Below, one piece after another: positions 22,078 through 30,506 of a stretch of DNA of 64,000 nt; position 1 is the first letter of the stretch; each line of letters opens with the position of its first letter. The stretch is from a virus. Under the pieces are notes generated by a model. That model saw only the letters and a program-made list of their open reading frames with translations. It searched no databases and was not told the origin of the DNA. Made by a program: the position numbers and the translations under genes. The stretch spans positions 1-64,000 of the IMG/VR virus record IMGVR_UViG_3300030000_000007; one strand, written 5' to 3'.

Positions 22078-22293
22078 TTATGCTTCAGCAACTTCCTCAG
22101 TAACAACACCACGTTTACCAGCCTTTTTAACACCGGAAACAAACTCCTTGTAGGAGCGGAACTTCTGCCACCAAGCATTTTTCTTACCATGCTTTGGGGT
22201 CGTTGCAGCTGGTCCATGTCCACCAGCAACACGTGTTGCGGAGATTTCGCGAGCAGCCACAAGACGTTTTGCTTGCTTAGATTGACGTGTCAT
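22078..22293 (-). CDS. Small basic protein, 71 aa
   Basis: MTRQSKQAKRLVAAREISATRVAGGHGPAATTPKHGKKNAWWQKFRSYKEF... rich in Lys/Arg, possibly nucleic-acid binding. Abuts the PAAR stop with no gap (convergent). An ATG six bases earlier is too close to the ribosome site. Confidence 0.72.
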   Translation of the reverse strand: MTRQSKQAKRLVAAREISATRVAGGHGPAATTPKHGKKNAWWQKFRSYKEFVSGVKKAGKRGVVTEEVAEA

Positions 22294-23185
22294 TTTCATT
22301 TTCCTTTATAATGAGTGGTGTAATTTCATTTACACCTTGTGAATTAACTAACCAAAATTTTCCTGTTTCAGGTTCTGTAAATGTCAAACCTTCCCAACCA
22401 CTAGGCTCTTCAGCCTTATTTGTAAATTTGTTAATATGTGAATAACTGCCATATGCCATTGTATCAAGATTCGTCTGTCCATAAAACTGGACGGGCTGCC
22501 TTAAAATAGAATGACCCGAATAAATGTGAGACAACTTATCATTGAAAATTTTCTGTTCAGGCAAATGATGTTTTGCCCATGTTTCAATTTTTCTTTTCTC
22601 ACGTTCATCAATTTGGGTACTGTACATTCTCCCGAATATCTTTCTACCCCAAAAAATACACTGTCCATCACTGTTACTATTATAGGCGACTTGTGAAAAA
22701 TGATAAGGATTTAAAAGATCAATATCAGATATAGCAGTGTGAGCCCACAATTCTGCATGAATTATATGGAATTTTGTTCCATCTTTTTTCTTAACAGTAA
22801 TCATTTCTGGTAGATTAGGAACAACATCTTTGACAAGTTCTCTTATGTGATAACTCTCATCTGATAAACCAGCAAAATGTTCTCTAGCCCAAGCACCACC
22901 ATTACGAATCCAACTAGGTAACCAAAAACTTCCAGCTGAAAAACTATCAATCATCATGATTTCATGATTACCTTTAACAGATTTAAACCACGGTTTATAA
23001 AGTAGCATCAAACTTTTTTCGTTTTCTGGTCCTCTATCAACCAAGTCACCAACACCAAACAATCTATCTGTTAAAAAATTGAATCCTACAAATTCTAAAA
23101 ACTGTTCAATTCTGCTATAAGCACCATGCACATCTCCGCAAACATAATCTCTCCCTTTTAAGTTTGCTTCGAATGTTTCTATCAT
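22277..23185 (-). CDS. Calcineurin-like metallophosphatase
   Basis: 302 aa. GDVHGAYSRIEQ (residues 18-29), GVGDLVDRGPENEKSLMLL (45-63) and KGNHEIMMID (72-81) are the GDxHG, GDxVDRG and GNHE blocks of PPP-type phosphatases such as lambda NinI/PP; later GH (YSGHSILR) completes the site. Likely a protein or nucleotide phosphatase with two metal ions. Confidence 0.88.
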   Translation of the reverse strand: MIETFEANLKGRDYVCGDVHGAYSRIEQFLEFVGFNFLTDRLFGVGDLVDRGPENEKSLMLLYKPWFKSVKGNHEIMMIDSFSAGSFWLPSWIRNGGAWAREHFAGLSDESYHIRELVKDVVPNLPEMITVKKKDGTKFHIIHAELWAHTAISDIDLLNPYHFSQVAYNSNSDGQCIFWGRKIFGRMYSTQIDEREKRKIETWAKHHLPEQKIFNDKLSHIYSGHSILRQPVQFYGQTNLDTMAYGSYSHINKFTNKAEEPSGWEGLTFTEPETGKFWLVNSQGVNEITPLIIKENENDTSI

Positions 23186-23394
23186 GTTCTGTCCCTAATA
23201 GCTCCAGTTTTAATGTACTCGTCAATTTCTTCTTTTGATGGTTGTCCAAACTTATCTGTCCAAACCTTCATACGAAACATTTCTGGGATAACTTTTTCTT
23301 TTTCAACAAATACCCTATCCCAACCTTTTCGATATTGATTTGTTGCACCCTTTGTTCGCATCAAATCACCAGTTATATTATTTACTGATATCAT
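23182..23394 (-). CDS. Hypothetical protein, 70 aa
   Basis: MISVNNITGDLMRTKGATNQYRKGWDRVFVEKEKVIPEMFRM... Overlaps both neighbours by 4-17 nt. No family recognised. Confidence 0.7.
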   Translation of the reverse strand: MISVNNITGDLMRTKGATNQYRKGWDRVFVEKEKVIPEMFRMKVWTDKFGQPSKEEIDEYIKTGAIRDRT

Positions 23395-23650
23395 TTAGCA
23401 CCCCATCAATAAACGGTTGGACACCATTTGGATACAGAAGAATGTTAACTTCAATCACATTCACTTTGTTTACCATTGGATACCACCTATGATAGCGTTC
23501 TCCACCTTGTCGGTTTCGTACAATAGTGTGAGCTGCACTTCTTGTAGTAATCAACAATGCATCTTCAACAGAAGCAACATAAGAGTATTCCTTGTTCGCC
23601 CGCTTTAGATATTTTTTGGTTATTTTATCTTGAATTATAAATCGTTTCAT
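23378..23650 (-). CDS. Hypothetical protein, 90 aa
   Basis: MKRFIIQDKITKKYLKRANKEYSYVASVEDALLITTRSAAHTIV... a short alpha/beta phage protein with the KYL...VEDAL.....A pattern common in small phage proteins of unknown role. ATGA-type overlap with the next gene. Confidence 0.72.
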   Translation of the reverse strand: MKRFIIQDKITKKYLKRANKEYSYVASVEDALLITTRSAAHTIVRNRQGGERYHRWYPMVNKVNVIEVNILLYPNGVQPFIDGVLNDISK

Positions 23651-23916
23651 GTAATCTCCACAACATTTTCAATGACAAATGATCTCCATCCTTGTGCTTT
23701 AATATCATACACCCGAATAGTTTTGTTATTTTTATATGACTCTTTTATTTGTTCACCGTGTGGCCATTGGGACGGTGGGATTAGATCACTATTTAATGTG
23801 CAATCCATAACACGTATATCACCGTTCACCTTTTTAAAGGTGACAGTACATACTTTTATTTGTAGTAATAAACGGAATCGCTCTTTGAGCAATTCTTCAT
23901 TTTGTTCTGTGTCCAT
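23647..23916 (-). CDS. WYL/SH3-like small protein, 89 aa
   Basis: MDTEQNEELLKERFRLLLQIKVCTVTFKKVNGDIRVMDCTLNSDLIPP...IRVYDIKAQGWRSFVIENV. The VTFKKVNGDIRVMDCTLN and IRVYDIKAQGWRSF parts match a small beta-barrel family widespread in phages (DUF2693-like). Start placed at the ATG behind GGAGG. Early promoter upstream. Confidence 0.75.
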   Translation of the reverse strand: MDTEQNEELLKERFRLLLQIKVCTVTFKKVNGDIRVMDCTLNSDLIPPSQWPHGEQIKESYKNNKTIRVYDIKAQGWRSFVIENVVEIT

Positions 23917-23934
23917 TAATGCCTCCAATAAATT

Positions 23935-23964
23935 ATTATATCAAGAGGAAGCACTAATGTAAAC
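23935..23964 (-). promoter_or_regulatory. T4-early-like promoter
   Basis: GTTTAC, 18 bp, TATAAT before the 89-aa gene. Confidence 0.68.
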
Positions 23965-23966
23965 TT

Positions 23967-24338
23967 TTAGAATGGATTTGTGGTTAGAACGATTTTATCA
24001 TCAGGGTTCTTATCCAACATCTCTTTTCCAGCTTGACGTGCTTCGTCTTTTGTTAACCAATATTTTAGATCACCATTTGGTTCATCTAAAATTTCACCAT
24101 TCAATCGAATATACCACCATGGTTTAACATGACTAAATTGATTGTCTAAAGGTGTACTATCTTGTTTAGGAGTATCTAGATGGTGATGCTCGTCATCTTC
24201 TCTATCATGTGCTCCCCAATTCTTTGATCCACTGTAATCACCGAGATAATCATTTGAATGTGGATCCCAAGCTGCTCGACCACCAGATAATGGTACGTTT
24301 ACGTCATGTGGTTCTTCAAACAGTTCATTAAGCTTCAT
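23967..24338 (-). CDS. Hypothetical protein, 123 aa
   Basis: Asp/His-rich N-terminal half (DPHSNDYLGDYSGSKNWGAHDREDDEHHHLD) of low complexity, then WWYIRLNGEILDEPNGDLKYWLTKDEARQAG. The histidine run could bind metal. TATAAATA at 24365. Confidence 0.72.
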   Translation of the reverse strand: MKLNELFEEPHDVNVPLSGGRAAWDPHSNDYLGDYSGSKNWGAHDREDDEHHHLDTPKQDSTPLDNQFSHVKPWWYIRLNGEILDEPNGDLKYWLTKDEARQAGKEMLDKNPDDKIVLTTNPF

Positions 24339-24359
24339 AATTTACTCCATATAAATGAT

Positions 24360-24620
24360 TTAATTATTTATATGATATGCAGCCACAGCCTCGAGTTGAT
24401 AACGATGTTTATGAAAAGAAATAACATCTTCTGCTTCTTCAAATGTCTTACATACTTCTGTCCAATAACCTGGCATTTCTTCAATTTCAGGTTCATAGAA
24501 ATATTTAATATCAACCCATAACGGTGACCACCATGGGCGATATTGACACACTATATATTCAACAGTCTTTACCGTGTCGTGACGTAAAAAACTACGCTGA
24601 ACAATTCTGTATTTTGACAT
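24360..24620 (-). CDS. Hypothetical protein, 86 aa
   Basis: MSKYRIVQRSFLRHDTVKTVEYIVCQYRPWWSPLWVDIKYFYEPEIEEMPGYWTEVCKTFEEAEDVI: a phage single-domain protein type. The upstream stop and this ATG form TAATATG. A longer reading only shadows the neighbour. Confidence 0.7.
   Translation of the reverse strand: MSKYRIVQRSFLRHDTVKTVEYIVCQYRPWWSPLWVDIKYFYEPEIEEMPGYWTEVCKTFEEAEDVISFHKHRYQLEAVAAYHINN
24365..24372 (-). promoter_or_regulatory. T4-type late promoter box
   Basis: TATAAATA, 27 bp before the 123-aa gene. Confidence 0.5.
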
Positions 24621-24621
24621 A

Positions 24622-24903
24622 TTATCCCAAATGTTTAAAATTGATAAGAGGTGTTGATTGAAGATAAATACGTGCCAATGGAAGCGTAGACTTTGATCTA
24701 CTAGGTTTCCATTCACCTGAACCTGTGTCACGATTATAATGAAAGTGTTCATTATCCCATTCACAGACTGGATATTTACCATTCACACCCAGATAGACTG
24801 CTGGACGAATACTTACACCTTGACGACGAGATGCTATCATAACAACCTCGTCACCAGGTTCAAATCGCTGCCCTATATCATTTACAAAATGTTTAATTTC
24901 CAT
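24622..24903 (-). CDS. Hypothetical protein, 93 aa
   Basis: MEIKHFVNDIGQRFEPGDEVVMIASRRQGVSIRPAVYLGVNGKYPVCEW: small beta-barrel-like domain. GGAAA before ATG. Immediately follows the vWA gene. Confidence 0.72.
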   Translation of the reverse strand: MEIKHFVNDIGQRFEPGDEVVMIASRRQGVSIRPAVYLGVNGKYPVCEWDNEHFHYNRDTGSGEWKPSRSKSTLPLARIYLQSTPLINFKHLG

Positions 24904-24907
24904 TTTC

Positions 24908-25975
24908 TTATCTCGCTGATGGGCCTTCAGTAAACTTCTGACCGACTTTACTCCAATAAAGGACTTGAGACCCCTTTGTTAATTTTCTATTAACAGAAGT
25001 AGATTGGATAAAGACATCAAAGTTGCCAAGGTTCTTTGGAGCCAAACGAATATCTCCATAAGAAGGAAGACCAAGCATTTGACGTGTAGCATCACCACCA
25101 TAAATCATGTTGGTGGTCTTATCACGAAGGATAATCTTCTTGTAATCCTGAACCTTTGGTTCAGTTTTTGTAAGCATGTAGAAAGCACTGCCCTTCAACA
25201 TAGGAGCTCCATTCAAACGCGCTTCGATGAATGGTCGAATTTCAGCACCGTCATCTCCTGCACCAACTGGCCAAAGCATAACTTCAGATGAAATGTCTTC
25301 TGCTGCTTTCACAACATCAGCACTTGAAACATTTGAAAGATCAGCATAGAACTTCTGTGTAGATGTTACACCGGAAGAACGAGCAGTAAAATACTGTGTG
25401 AACGCTTCTGCATCTCGTTGTGCTGCTACTTCAACACCTTTATCTGTTTGATCCCATTCTTGGATATTACCTTGAGAGATACCCAAATCATTTGCGATCT
25501 TTCTACCATTACCGCGTGGTACACGGAACACAAAAGTCCAACGATCTGTGTAGGTAAGTTCTCTAATTTTATTAGCAAGTGATCGTGCTGTGTATTTACG
25601 TGAAGAGTTTTCAACACCATCAGTAATGATGAATACTAAAAATGAAACATCTTTATTAGATGCATCTGGAGTTGCTTCAAAAATTTCAATCAATTCACCA
25701 ACGGAATCCCATAGTGGAGTACCACGCCCATCTGCAACATATGACATTTCTGGAATAGGTTGAAGAACGTTTGAGTTAGCATTGATAACAACTCGACGTA
25801 CACGATCAGTTTCACCATAGCCACATTCGACTACGGAAACGAGGGTGTCAAGATTGTTTTGTTGGGATGAAAGACGTACAGATTCGATTTTTGAATTGTA
25901 GTCTCGAGCTGCAGCATGTGCAATAGTACGCATAGAACCAGAATGGTCGCGAGAAAAACCTACATATGATCTCAT
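24908..25975 (-). CDS. von Willebrand factor A (vWA) domain protein
   Basis: 355 aa. MIDAS motif DHSGSM at residues 10-15, with later Thr and Asp (GRGTPLWDSVGEL, ITDGVENSS), forming a metal-dependent protein-binding site. The C-terminal 120 residues form a separate domain of unknown type. vWA proteins act as chaperone-like or scaffold partners, often of MoxR ATPases, but none is seen here. Confidence 0.85.
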   Translation of the reverse strand: MRSYVGFSRDHSGSMRTIAHAAARDYNSKIESVRLSSQQNNLDTLVSVVECGYGETDRVRRVVINANSNVLQPIPEMSYVADGRGTPLWDSVGELIEIFEATPDASNKDVSFLVFIITDGVENSSRKYTARSLANKIRELTYTDRWTFVFRVPRGNGRKIANDLGISQGNIQEWDQTDKGVEVAAQRDAEAFTQYFTARSSGVTSTQKFYADLSNVSSADVVKAAEDISSEVMLWPVGAGDDGAEIRPFIEARLNGAPMLKGSAFYMLTKTEPKVQDYKKIILRDKTTNMIYGGDATRQMLGLPSYGDIRLAPKNLGNFDVFIQSTSVNRKLTKGSQVLYWSKVGQKFTEGPSAR

Positions 25976-26039
25976 AATATAAACTCCTAAAAAATAAAAT
26001 TAAAAAACAAAAGTTAGCAAAATCTAACAAACATATTTA

Positions 26040-26159
26040 TCAAGGTTTTAAACCTGATTTATTTATCCATTTAAGAAAACGTGATTTTTGAAAATAAAAC
26101 CTCCCTTTCCACTGTCTCCACAGTAAATATTCCCACGAATAATATTTTGATCCAGCCAT
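26040..26159 (-). CDS. Small basic, aromatic protein, 39 aa
   Basis: MAGSKYYSWEYLLWRQWKGRFYFQKSRFLKWINKSG... ATG overlaps the end of the next gene upstream; no clear ribosome site. Weakly supported. Confidence 0.5.
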   Translation of the reverse strand: MAGSKYYSWEYLLWRQWKGRFYFQKSRFLKWINKSGLKP

Positions 26160-26162
26160 AAT

Positions 26163-26552
26163 TTACCAATCAATATCAATCACATACTCACCAGCTTCTA
26201 ATAACCCCCTAGCATGCAAATCATTTGCAATTTCCTGCACGTCTGGATAGAAATTTCGGTGCCACCATAAATCAATGTCCCAAGATGAACAATCTGGTTC
26301 ACCACTGAGCAACTGTTTAGGATCACGGGCTAACCAAGCAGAAAAACTTACACCCATTTCTGGATCATTAACTATTTCTGGAACGGTGTCATTCACAAAA
26401 CCAACACAATTGTCTGGAACTGTTAGTGGCACCCGCTGTCGTTCTTGACAGTCGTCTTGTTGTTGAAAATTGTATGGTTTTTTATATGTTTTGATAACAA
26501 GTTTATCCCAGTCATCAACATCAATTACTTTCTCTGTTCGAACTTTAACCAT
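26163..26552 (-). CDS. Hypothetical protein, 129 aa
   Basis: Acidic, with FSAWLARDPKQLLSGEPDCSSWDIDLWWHRNFYPDVQEIANDLHARGL at the end. Shares one base with the upstream stop (TAATG type). No family recognised. Confidence 0.72.
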   Translation of the reverse strand: MVKVRTEKVIDVDDWDKLVIKTYKKPYNFQQQDDCQERQRVPLTVPDNCVGFVNDTVPEIVNDPEMGVSFSAWLARDPKQLLSGEPDCSSWDIDLWWHRNFYPDVQEIANDLHARGLLEAGEYVIDIDW

Positions 26553-26752
26553 TATTCAACTCCAAAATGTTCTTTAATTGCCAACAAAACATCGACACCT
26601 CTGTTAGGATATGCTGCATTAAATCCAACACTCATGCATTCTCGCACGATCAATTCTGCGAACTTTTCTCTGTTAAAATATGGTGCCGAATAGCCGTTCG
26701 ACCGGTCTTCATAACACTCCATTTCAAGTTGTTTAATTCTGTTGTTCATCAT
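26552..26752 (-). CDS. Paralogous small protein (FAELIVxEC...IKEHFGVE family), 66 aa
   Basis: MMNNRIKQLEMECYEDRSNG... then REKFAELIVRECMSVGFNAAYPN...LLAIKEHFGVE. The signature [KE]FAxLIVxEC....IKxHFG recurs in seven other proteins between 26.5 and 30.1 kb. Start overlaps the upstream gene by about 20 nt. Confidence 0.72.
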   Translation of the reverse strand: MMNNRIKQLEMECYEDRSNGYSAPYFNREKFAELIVRECMSVGFNAAYPNRGVDVLLAIKEHFGVE

Positions 26753-27002
26753 TATCACTAAAGTGGTCAGTAATCCGGTGGCAAGCATCAGCAAGATTAA
26801 CAGCGTTAACCCCATCATATTTGAAATGCTGTGGATACACCTGTTTAATACACTCAAGCACAATCAATTTTGCGAGCTTTTCCATTTGTTCTTGAGAATA
26901 ATAAAATACTGGTTTTCCATTTCCATTACGCCCTTCATCACCTTCCCACCCTTGCATTGCTGCTTTTTCAGGAAAAAGTTCTTTTAGGTTTTTATTCATC
27001 AT
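26733..27002 (-). CDS. Paralogous small protein, 89 aa
   Basis: LFPEKAAMQGWEGDEGRNGNGKPVFYYSQEQMEKLAKLIVLECIKQVYPQ...CHRITDHFSDND: same family, with a divergent tail. Confidence 0.75.
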   Translation of the reverse strand: MMNKNLKELFPEKAAMQGWEGDEGRNGNGKPVFYYSQEQMEKLAKLIVLECIKQVYPQHFKYDGVNAVNLADACHRITDHFSDNDEQQN

Positions 27003-27187
27003 GGTTTAACGATTCGCATTTGCTTTGTTTCTGTATCATATTCAAGATTTATGTATTCTCCATACCTAAACCATTCGCGTAGTTCACCATAAATCTCATC
27101 ATACTCATCTAATTCTCTAGTTAAACCAGCATCATGGAGTGCATCACTTACTGCGTCTGGACTTTTAAATGTTAATGAAAGTTTCAT
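26999..27187 (-). CDS. Hypothetical protein, 62 aa
   Basis: MKLSLTFKSPDAVSDALHDAGLTRELDEYDEIYGELREWFRYGEYINLEYDTETKQMRIV: a compact alpha/beta phage protein type seen in many large phages. ATGA overlap. Confidence 0.75.
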   Translation of the reverse strand: MKLSLTFKSPDAVSDALHDAGLTRELDEYDEIYGELREWFRYGEYINLEYDTETKQMRIVKP

Positions 27188-27208
27188 TTTTCGACTCCTA
27201 AATATCTG

Positions 27209-27670
27209 TTACAATACTGCTTTCTTGACAATGTTAGAAGCCATCTTACCATCGTACTGACCATCAAAACCGAGTTTCAATGCACTCATTACCATGCCCA
27301 TATTAATAGGAGATGAAGTTCTGGATTTCATATCATTCAAGATTTCATCAACAACTTGAACCAATTCAGATTCAGTTAGCTGCTTTGGCAGTAAGTTTTC
27401 AAGTATTTTCTTTTCTGCTAAAGGTTGGTCGATTGCAACACTGTTCGCGGTAGCACGGAACTTATCAAGATTTTCAAGAGTGATGTTGATATTCTTCAAA
27501 AATTTCTTAATAGTTTCAACTACTTCAGCATCAGTTACATCGCGATTAGCATTCTTGCCAATCATCTCAATATCACCAATCAATGTAGTCAATAGTGAAC
27601 TTTCAACTTGAAGACGTTGCTTACGTGCTTGGAGTTGATCCGCTTTAATTTTTTCAATAAGTGTTGTCAT
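27209..27670 (-). CDS. GatB/YqeY-domain protein
   Basis: 153 aa, whole-length match to the YqeY layout: IKADQLQARKQRLQVESSLLTTLIGDIE, then EKKILENLLPKQLTESELVQVVDEIL, then NMGMVMSALKLGFDGQYDGKMASNIVKK. The domain is shared with the tail of GatB (tRNA-dependent amidotransferase) and is thought to contact tRNA. Free-standing role unknown; fits the tRNA theme. Confidence 0.87.
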   Translation of the reverse strand: MTTLIEKIKADQLQARKQRLQVESSLLTTLIGDIEMIGKNANRDVTDAEVVETIKKFLKNINITLENLDKFRATANSVAIDQPLAEKKILENLLPKQLTESELVQVVDEILNDMKSRTSSPINMGMVMSALKLGFDGQYDGKMASNIVKKAVL

Positions 27671-27671
27671 T

Positions 27672-27875
27672 TTATTTTTCCTCTTTATTTAGCCATACGG
27701 GTTCTGGATTTGGACCAGTTGTCACATCAGCAAAAAAATTACTTTTTCCAGTCTCAGTTATGATTCTTGCTTGATGAATAATTTCCATCAATTGAAGAGC
27801 TGTCATCTGTTTTAAATTGTCTTCATCAACAGTAATCAGTACTTCTTTATCATATACTACAATTGCTCTACCCAT
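27672..27875 (-). CDS. Hypothetical protein, 67 aa
   Basis: MGRAIVVYDKEVLITVDEDNLKQMTALQLMEIIHQARIITETGKSNFFADVTTGPNPEPVWLNKEEK. Short acidic protein; family not recognised. Confidence 0.7.
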   Translation of the reverse strand: MGRAIVVYDKEVLITVDEDNLKQMTALQLMEIIHQARIITETGKSNFFADVTTGPNPEPVWLNKEEK

Positions 27876-27890
27876 GATATTTCCTTTATT

Positions 27891-28244
27891 TTATGGACGT
27901 AAGTCTGGGCGATTATCGTAGATGCCCAATTTATCTTCTGCTTCTGGACCTTCTTCATATACGTCATTTGCAGCTTGCATCAGCAAAATCATTCGTTGAC
28001 GCATGGTGTGTAATGTTTCTTCTTTTGAATGACTACCTAGAAATTGTAACCAAGATTGAATAGAGTTTCCTTCATTCGCAGGTGCAGGAACTCCAGAATC
28101 AGCCCACAATTTCAAATGCGCACGGACTAAATCATCATACTCTGCAGTACCATCATTCACCCCATCTGTGAGTGCTTTAACAACTGCATCATTGATTGCA
28201 TTTGTAAATTCTTGTTCTGTAATTCCAGGATACCATTCTTGCAT
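27891..28244 (-). CDS. Hypothetical acidic protein, 117 aa
   Basis: Helical, with ITEQEFTNAINDAVVKALTDGVND and TMRQRMILLMQAANDVYEEGPEAEDKL. No family recognised; part of the same operon-like run. Confidence 0.72.
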   Translation of the reverse strand: MQEWYPGITEQEFTNAINDAVVKALTDGVNDGTAEYDDLVRAHLKLWADSGVPAPANEGNSIQSWLQFLGSHSKEETLHTMRQRMILLMQAANDVYEEGPEAEDKLGIYDNRPDLRP

Positions 28245-28263
28245 TCTTTTTCTCCAAGTTTTA

Positions 28264-28548
28264 TCAATTCTTTTTAAAATACTTATTCAATAATTCTCTA
28301 CAATCCAAAGAAGCATCCACCTTTCCAAGTTGAAATGCAACATTAACGGGATCATAATTTGCTGCATTTGGTTGTGGAATTCCAGATGAAATCCTTGCAG
28401 CTTCATTAACTATGACATCAATACATGCATTGATAATTGCCCATGCAAATTTTTCTTCTTTAGGAAGTAAATCTGTTCTATCAAATCCATTACATTCACC
28501 AGAAATTAATCTCGTTTGAATGGCAAGTTCACTAAATTTTTCATTCAT
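28264..28548 (-). CDS. Paralogous small protein, 94 aa
   Basis: EKFAWAIINACIDVIVNEAARIS...NYDPVNVAFQLGKVDASLDCRELLNKYFKKN: member of the FAxxIxxxC family; AF-GKV-A motif also in the protein at 29045. Confidence 0.75.
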   Translation of the reverse strand: MNEKFSELAIQTRLISGECNGFDRTDLLPKEEKFAWAIINACIDVIVNEAARISSGIPQPNAANYDPVNVAFQLGKVDASLDCRELLNKYFKKN

Positions 28549-28853
28549 AGTGTGTCTATCCTTTTTATCGATTTAATGTCCTTAATCCTACGCAGATGAC
28601 CCCGGCCCATTGCTCTATCTCTCCATCTCCACCCAAATTCTAAATCTGGAGTCCATCCTTCTGTTTTCCAATGAGGAGCCTCATCATGTTCATTTAAGGA
28701 TTGCAGAAGATAAATGCATGGATTATTAAGACATTCTTTAATAATCAGTTCAGCAAACTTTTCAGGGTCAAGTTCTAAATGGGGACCAGCAATACCTTCT
28801 CTTCCATCTGAAACCATTGCTAATTCCATCAACTGTTTAATTTTAGAATTCAT
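28545..28853 (-). CDS. Paralogous small protein, 102 aa
   Basis: IKQLMELAMVSDGREGIAGPHLELDPEKFAELIIKECLNNPCIYLLQ, then a Trp/Arg-rich C-terminus (LEFGWRWRDRAMGRGHLRRIKDIKSIKRI) unlike its relatives. Confidence 0.75.
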   Translation of the reverse strand: MNSKIKQLMELAMVSDGREGIAGPHLELDPEKFAELIIKECLNNPCIYLLQSLNEHDEAPHWKTEGWTPDLEFGWRWRDRAMGRGHLRRIKDIKSIKRIDTL

Positions 28854-29048
28854 TTAGTGCACCACATGAGTGATCAGGTAATCCATCTTCAACTCCAAAA
28901 GAATCCTGTTATAGCATTCCCGCCACCCACCAATCCCAATGAATGACCTCGTCTGCGACTCTTCATTTGTACGGTGATTAGCTTCTTCAGCTAATATGTT
29001 AGCAACCTTCGTACCAACAATTGCTTCAAATAATTCATCTTTCATCAT
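28854..29048 (-). CDS. Hypothetical protein, 64 aa
   Basis: MMKDELFEAIVGTKVANILAEEANHRTNEESQTRSFIGIGGWRECYNRILLELKMD. Same operon, weak similarity to the paralogue family. Confidence 0.7.
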   Translation of the reverse strand: MMKDELFEAIVGTKVANILAEEANHRTNEESQTRSFIGIGGWRECYNRILLELKMDYLITHVVH

Positions 29049-29335
29049 TCAACTTCAAAATGTTTCTTAATAAGTGCAACATATTCTGTGGCGCCCATCA
29101 CTCTACCAACCTTATATGCCACATCAACATAGTTATCCCGGTTTGACTTAGGCATACTTTCTGAAATAGCTACACCAGCTTTAAGGATCAAGAGTGAACA
29201 TTCTGAAACAACCAGTGCAGCAAAATGTTTGTCCCTTGTTTTGATGTAATCTTCATGACCACAAAATCCACATACAGAAAGTGCGTACCTCTCAGCACTT
29301 AACGTAAATTCGAGGTATCTTGCATCAGTAATCAT
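29045..29335 (-). CDS. Paralogous small protein, 96 aa
   Basis: KHFAALVVSECSLLILKAGVAISESMPKSNRDNYVDVAYKVGRVMGATEYVALIKKHFEVE: family signature plus the NYxxVAYKxG block shared with the 28264 protein. ATGA overlaps on both sides. Confidence 0.78.
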   Translation of the reverse strand: MITDARYLEFTLSAERYALSVCGFCGHEDYIKTRDKHFAALVVSECSLLILKAGVAISESMPKSNRDNYVDVAYKVGRVMGATEYVALIKKHFEVE

Positions 29336-29622
29336 AATTCAATTCCAAAGTGTTGCTTGATGTGTTGTACATTTCTACGTGATCCACTAATTACCCCTGC
29401 TGAAAAATCCTTAACAGAGTCAACAGCATGTTCATTTATCTGTTTCGTCAAATGCTCAGAAATAACTTCTTCCCGACGTTGACATATATCAATACATTCC
29501 TGAACAATCAATTTAGCAAACTCATCTTTTAATTTGTTCAATTGATCCATATTGAGAGCTTGCCATGTTTCTGGTACTGCTACATCAAGTGCTTTTCCAA
29601 ATAATGCATCAATGTTATTCAT
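29332..29622 (-). CDS. Paralogous small protein, 96 aa
   Basis: DEFAKLIVQECIDICQRREEVISEHLTK...QHIKQHFGIEL: clearest copy of the family consensus. Confidence 0.78.
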   Translation of the reverse strand: MNNIDALFGKALDVAVPETWQALNMDQLNKLKDEFAKLIVQECIDICQRREEVISEHLTKQINEHAVDSVKDFSAGVISGSRRNVQHIKQHFGIEL

Positions 29623-29882
29623 GATTTCCTCGGATAACCTTTATACAAGCAACTGTTGATTTTGAAAACAGCTTCAGCAAAATTACTATTTTTTACTGAA
29701 TCATCTTCATTGAATCCCTTCAACTTCAATTCATCGCGTAAACGAATTAAATCTTCAATCAGATTTTCGTTGTATTTTGGTTTTTCATCTGCTGACAAAA
29801 TGGCAGGGAAACGTGCAAGTTGTGCTTTTGCTGCACGTTTAGCATCTTTAGCTGAATCAAAATCCGCTACTTTAAAAGTCAT
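29619..29882 (-). CDS. Hypothetical protein, 87 aa
   Basis: MTFKVADFDSAKDAKRAAKAQLARFPAILSADEKPKYNENLIEDLIRLRDEL... helical, basic N-terminus. Coupled to its neighbours by 4-nt overlaps. Confidence 0.72.
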   Translation of the reverse strand: MTFKVADFDSAKDAKRAAKAQLARFPAILSADEKPKYNENLIEDLIRLRDELKLKGFNEDDSVKNSNFAEAVFKINSCLYKGYPRKS

Positions 29883-29883
29883 T

Positions 29884-30081
29884 TTATTTAATCCCGAAGT
29901 ATTCTTTAATCATTTGCTCTGCAGAAACCCATTTAGCAGTTTTAGGATCTGAGCATGCATCAATGCAGGCTTGAATAATAGATTCGGCAAACATTCTTTC
30001 ATTGCTATCTAAAACGAAATCGTCTACTGAAAGACCAATGCCATAAGCATTTTTGTAAATTTCTTTTACTAGAGTGTTCAT
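29884..30081 (-). CDS. Paralogous small protein, 65 aa
   Basis: ERMFAESIIQACIDACSDPKTAKWVSAEQMIKEYFGIK, a short copy of the family. Confidence 0.77.
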   Translation of the reverse strand: MNTLVKEIYKNAYGIGLSVDDFVLDSNERMFAESIIQACIDACSDPKTAKWVSAEQMIKEYFGIK

Positions 30082-30506
30082 TTTAATATTTCCTGTAAAT
30101 CTTTCCTAATCTTCATTAGCAATTTTCCTAAATGGTTTTCACCAATTCCATTACATACACCCCAAAATTTATCTTTCCACCAATTTGTTTCTTCTAAATA
30201 TGCATCACCCGTATTAATTAGTTTAGTTCTAAAAGGTTCTTGTGCAAATTTTTGAATCAATAAATCGTGCATTACCTCAAGTTTAATTATATCCCAATCT
30301 GGGATTAAAGTAATCTTGCCACCTGCTCTTTTTGCTTTTCCTGGTGTATCTTGTTGCTTAATAAATCTACGAAGACTCAAGTCAAAAGTTTTTGCTGCTT
30401 GATAGGCGTGCTCAACAGATGGATAAACATCGCCATCCATCTCAACAGAGGCTGGATAAAAATTAGAAAGGTATTCGTATTCTTTAAAGAAACCCATTAT
30501 GCTCAT
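30078..30506 (-). CDS. NADAR (YbiA-like) domain protein
   Basis: 142 aa. FFKEYEYLSNFYPASVEMDGDVYPSVEHAYQAAKT (residues 6-40), LIQKFAQEPFRTKLINTGDAYLEETNWWKDKFWGVCNGIGENHLGKLLMKIR (85-137) match the NADAR fold (YbiA/RibX). Family members hydrolyse N-glycosidic bonds in ADP-ribose-linked or riboflavin intermediates, including ADP-ribosylated nucleobases. In a phage it may remove defence-type ADP-ribosylation or support NAD/ADP-ribose handling (inference). Overlaps the TilS-like gene by 23 nt. Confidence 0.9.
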   Translation of the reverse strand: MSIMGFFKEYEYLSNFYPASVEMDGDVYPSVEHAYQAAKTFDLSLRRFIKQQDTPGKAKRAGGKITLIPDWDIIKLEVMHDLLIQKFAQEPFRTKLINTGDAYLEETNWWKDKFWGVCNGIGENHLGKLLMKIRKDLQEILK

